Below, piece by piece: positions 7,349 to 10,363 of a DNA stretch of 10,363 bases. The stretch covers positions 1 to 10,363 of the forward strand of contig JADNRX010001376.1 of the NCBI GenBank assembly GCA_015501595.1, given 5' to 3'. The notes beneath the pieces were generated by a model, which worked only from the letters and a program-made list of their open reading frames with translations, did not search any database and was not told the origin of the DNA. Made by a program: the position numbers and the translations under genes. Origin of the DNA: Hymenopellis radicata. Taxonomy: Eukaryota > Basidiomycota > Agaricomycetes > Agaricales > Physalacriaceae. The stretch's first letter is position 1. Every line of letters starts with the position of its first letter.

Positions 7349-10300
7349 TTGCGCCACGCGTTTCCGGTGGCGTAGGAAGCGAGTCGTCGAGTGGTTTCGA
7401 GGTGGAGGAAGAAGGATATTTGGTATTGGCAGGGGTGGTTATGGTATCTGCGGAACCTTTCCGCTTGAGCGTCGCTGTACTGTTGGTGGAGGCAACGCTT
7501 TCTGTCTTCTTGTGATCAGCCAACGCTTGCACCCTTGTAGCTTTTGGAAGAGGCGGGACGGGTACAGGCTTTTTCCTTTCGTTTAGCGTAGAAACTCCAG
7601 TCTTCCCGACCGGTTTCTTTGCAGGTGAATTCGTACTACGAGTGGAGATCGTGCTCTTGACACTGGGCGTTATGGATGACGGCTTTTTCGGTGTAGTTTT
7701 GCTTGTCGTCCCAGTCGTGCGCGTACTGGCATTTGTTTTGACACTGCTGGTAGACATATTACTGGCAGTCGAACTCTTCCTGCTGCGAGAGTTCGCCGTT
7801 GCTGTCTTGTACACGGATGTGCTGGTGTCACTAGCACTTGATACACGAGAGACAGATCCAGGAGCGCCAGCCACACTCGATGCGCGGGAACTTGGCCTGG
7901 GACTTGGCACTGGGGGCTTGAGCGTTCTGCGGACAGTCGATGTGGAGGCAACACTGGAGACGCTAGCAGTTGACTTTGGTCGTACGCTGGAAACTGAGGA
8001 GATTCGAGAAGTGACGACACTTCGCCGCGAAGACGCGACGCTACTAGCTGTAGACACTGGACGCGACGGTCCAACAATCTTCTTTGGAAGCGGCTGCCTG
8101 GGAGTCGTCCGCTCCTCCGTTGCTGGCTCCTCAGCGCTCTCCTCGGCCGACTCTTCGACTGGCTCATTGACACTTGGCGTCGGCGTCGTTCTCCCTAGCG
8201 TGCTGCCCGGAGGAGTGAGCTTAGAGTCTGGCCGTGGATCAATAGGCTTCCTTCGAGGTGACGACATCACAGTCGAAGATACCGTAATCCTGGAGGCAGT
8301 GGTACGAACACTCCGGACAGAGGCGTTAGAGGGGGAAGTGACGCGAGGCAGGTTTCTACTAAGGACGCTGACGCGCATGGACTGCATGTCACTGACAGAA
8401 TCAGTGTCCTTGGTTGATGGCGATGGCGACGGCCGAGGTGGCTTGTTAGGCACAGGCTTAAGAAGATCCTCCAATGGGACTTCGATATCTAATGATGATA
8501 GTTAATGTTGTGTCTATAAGTGGACTCGAGAAAACTTACAATCACTGATTTCCTTGACGGCCCAGCCTTCGACATCGTCGAAACCGCCTTCCTGTCGCAC
8601 CCCAAGCCAGCGCTTCTTCAGCCATTGCAGAACATCCATACGTGTTTGTTCAACTTGTACACGGACATGGGATGTCGGCGAAAGCATGGGTTGATTGGAA
8701 TCTGTCGCATGTGGCCGAAGAAGGATGGAGGATACAAGGGTCTGATAGACAAGAGCGGCATTCTTGTCATTCAGACCGCGCTTCACCGAGGCCATAACCC
8801 ATTCGACACGTTCGCCGTCTTCGAAACGGACGCCGTCCGATTCCATGAGTTCAAGCCAATCAGGCTGGGAGAAGCATGCCTCTGAGCTTCCAGCAAAGAC
8901 AGAGTCGATGGTCTTTCGTCCATTAAGGATATAATCCCTGACAGAGTCGGCCCAGGCATCAATAACATTTGTCAGTTTGTTCAAGGCATGCTCGGCGGCA
9001 TAAAGCAGAGCGAACACATTCATAGGCGTGGTTCGCTTGCCGACGCCCTTGAGAAGGTTGTCCTTAAGCTTCGGCGGAAGGGCACTGAATTCGTGGTGCA
9101 CCAGCCTTCGCCGAAAAGACCTACGAGCGCTCTCCGAGCGCCACGATCGAGAATGAGCATTTTTGACATCGTCTGAGAGGGCGAACTCGAGGACTCTGGG
9201 TGCACGACGAGCGCATTGGCGGCAGCGGCAACCACCTGTGCCCCATTTACTACCAGTCAATCGTTCGTACTCTGAGAATTCGAGGAAGGCATGGAATAGC
9301 CGTGCATCATCTCTTGAACGATGCGTGCCTGTATTTCGTCATACAGAGTCTGCAGTGAAAGATAGGTGGCAGAACGCATGATGTGAAAGGCGGTGTCGAG
9401 GTCATAGGAACGATGTGAGAAGACGAGTGTGCCGGTGTAAATGAAGCCAAGTGTGAAATGGAGTGAGGCGGGAGTGAAGGGTGGGGAGGGAAGTGAAAGG
9501 GTAAGTGGTTCGTTGGAGGATGTGCTTTGGCGCTGGGCCAGGCGATAAGGGCAGTGTGAAAGTAGGAACATCGGGAAACGAGAATGAAACGATGGATGAG
9601 AAGATGGCGGTTGAGTGCTCTGGATTGGAGGAGGAGAAGGTGCCGGTAAGTTCTATGCGTACGTCCGAGTACAAGCGGGATCGCCACATGTAGACTAGGT
9701 CCTTTCTGAGCTTGTCAATGCGAAGCTCCTCGGCATCACCCTCTATGCGAGACTCGGACGAGTCAAAAGAAACTCAAAGGCTTCTCCAAAACCCTGTCCA
9801 GTATAGAGGTATTCTAATTCGTTTGCGAAAAGAGCGGGATTAATGGCGACATGGAGGCGAAGTGGAGTGCCGCTGTTCATCGAGGGGGCGGGCGACGAGA
9901 TGCGCATGGGTGACGATGCCCGCGAGTCGGGTTCACCAATATGAGGGACATCGAGTCCTAACGAAAGAGAAAGAGCAGAGGTCGTGGTCGGAGATGACGA
10001 GAAGCCCAAAGGCGAAGGAGCGATATGCGGTCGAAAGTTGAAGTAACGGCTCTGGAAACTGGGCGGTGCTCGGGCATAAACGATAGCTGTGCGACGACCG
10101 ATTAGTGAACAGCGGATGAAGCTGGGCACGACATGCCTTTGTGTCCGCAGACGTCCTCGTTATTGTCATCGACGCCGACCTCCCAGACAACATCCGGAAA
10201 ACGATCCTTGGCATGGTGGAACAGCGACTCTAGATCCACCTGCCACGTCGTAGTCGAGTTCTTGGTTGCCTCCTGCAAGCCGGCGGCGAGACCACCAGCG

Positions 10301-10363
10301 CCATTGGGTATAATGCAAGTAAAGATGAGAGCAACAAAGAAAACACGAGGCCAACCCTAACCC
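6922..10363 (-). CDS. BTB/POZ and CAP-Gly domain protein, 5'-partial, frame broken by indels
   Basis: Large gene open at the right edge. Read across frames, the order is: BTB-like region 1 (FPDVVWEVGV near 10200, ELEYLYTGQGFGEAFEFL near 9800); BTB-like region 2 (MWRSRLYSDVRIELTG at 9689, IHRFILVSRCSYFHTAL, LGFIYTGTLVFSHRSYDL near 9430); a GGCRCRQCARRAPRVLEFAL cysteine-containing segment near 9210; a helical region to 8541; an intron at 8489-8539 joining SDY to IEVPLEDLL; a Ser/Thr/Pro-rich basic linker to about 7350; then a CAP-Gly domain (YARYIGEV, GPWVGVEV, GEWNDGTWGGIRYFDI, GLFVRPQQV) ending at the stop at 6922. BTB domains dimerise and can recruit Cul3; CAP-Gly domains bind tubulin or EB tails, so a microtubule-linked adaptor is likely. 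A basic glycine-rich insert splits the CAP-Gly domain. Frame changes occur near 9766, 9595, 9524, 9300, 9162, 9093 and 7256, probably another near 10120. They look like sequencing indels, but decay cannot be excluded. Two separate genes are possible but less likely, since the phase across 8489-8539 is intact. Confidence 0.83.
9092..9768 (-). other. Cluster of apparent one-base indels in the BTB coding region
   Basis: Six frame changes lie within about 680 bases. They are at 9765-9768 (a run of four A on the plus strand, between FEFL and DSSES), near 9595 (before HRFILVSR), near 9524 (before STSSNEPL), near 9300 (between MMHG and LFHAF), at 9160-9164 (a run of five T, before ILDRGARRAL) and near 9093 (before EFSALPPKL). 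Most are explained by a single missing base; the 9160-9164 site needs one base fewer or two more. Coding character and family-like motifs continue on each side in the new frame. By contrast, 8541-9090 and 7260-8488 stay open without a break. Confidence 0.7.

Noticed and set aside
6964..7515. Plus-strand open frame of 183 codons
   Set aside because: It is antisense to the CAP-Gly domain, whose motifs on the minus strand are unmistakable.
7642..8505. Plus-strand open frame of 287 codons, rich in Leu and Val
   Set aside because: It is antisense to the Ser/Thr/Pro-rich linker of the CAP-Gly gene; such biased composition keeps the opposite strand open. No family motifs are visible.
10351..10363. 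CCAACCCTAACCC at the right edge, resembling a telomere repeat
   Set aside because: Fewer than two full units, and the orientation is wrong: a right-hand chromosome end should read TTAGGG on the plus strand. Chance, or an interstitial remnant, is more likely.

Overview
The window looks like a fungal nuclear genome, most probably a basidiomycete of the Agaricomycetes type. All recognisable genes lie on the minus strand and are split by many short GT-AG introns, mostly 50 to 60 bases. Their families (an N-terminally anchored FAD monooxygenase, a short-C-lobe protein kinase with DFD in place of DFG, and a BTB protein with a CAP-Gly end) fit that group. I see no prokaryotic features, tRNA, rRNA, CRISPR array or transposon. 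All exon structures were worked out by hand from splice signals, reading phase and remembered family motifs.

Layout from left to right. 1-847 is the 3' part of a broken FAD-monooxygenase copy; it runs off the left edge and stops abruptly at 847. 945 to about 3316 is a protein kinase gene whose C-terminal kinase domain follows a long fungal N-terminal region. 3317-4290 has no gene I can defend and contains a short tandem repeat. 4291-6659 is a complete FAD-monooxygenase gene of about 14 exons; its 3' part (4542-5415) is a close direct repeat of 1-847. 6660-6921 is a short intergenic stretch with a TATA-like run. 6922-10363 is a large gene, open at the right edge, coding for two BTB/POZ-like regions, a helical region, a long Ser/Thr/Pro-rich basic linker and a C-terminal CAP-Gly microtubule-binding domain.

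Two themes stand out. First, the monooxygenase was partly duplicated about 4.5 kb apart with the kinase between the copies. The left copy is a pseudogene, and the right copy carries odd splice features shared with it: a GC-AG intron, a one-base phase conflict and a 17-base GT...AG insertion. Second, the BTB/CAP-Gly gene reads well by eye but crosses frame at seven or more places through apparent one-base indels, most of them in the last kilobase. The left edge falls inside a repeat and the errors cluster near the right edge, so this may be a short draft contig with poor ends. Real gene decay is the alternative.

Nothing shows the three genes to be functionally linked. The monooxygenase suggests oxidative secondary or lipid metabolism at a membrane, the kinase suggests signalling, and the BTB/CAP-Gly protein suggests a cytoskeletal adaptor.
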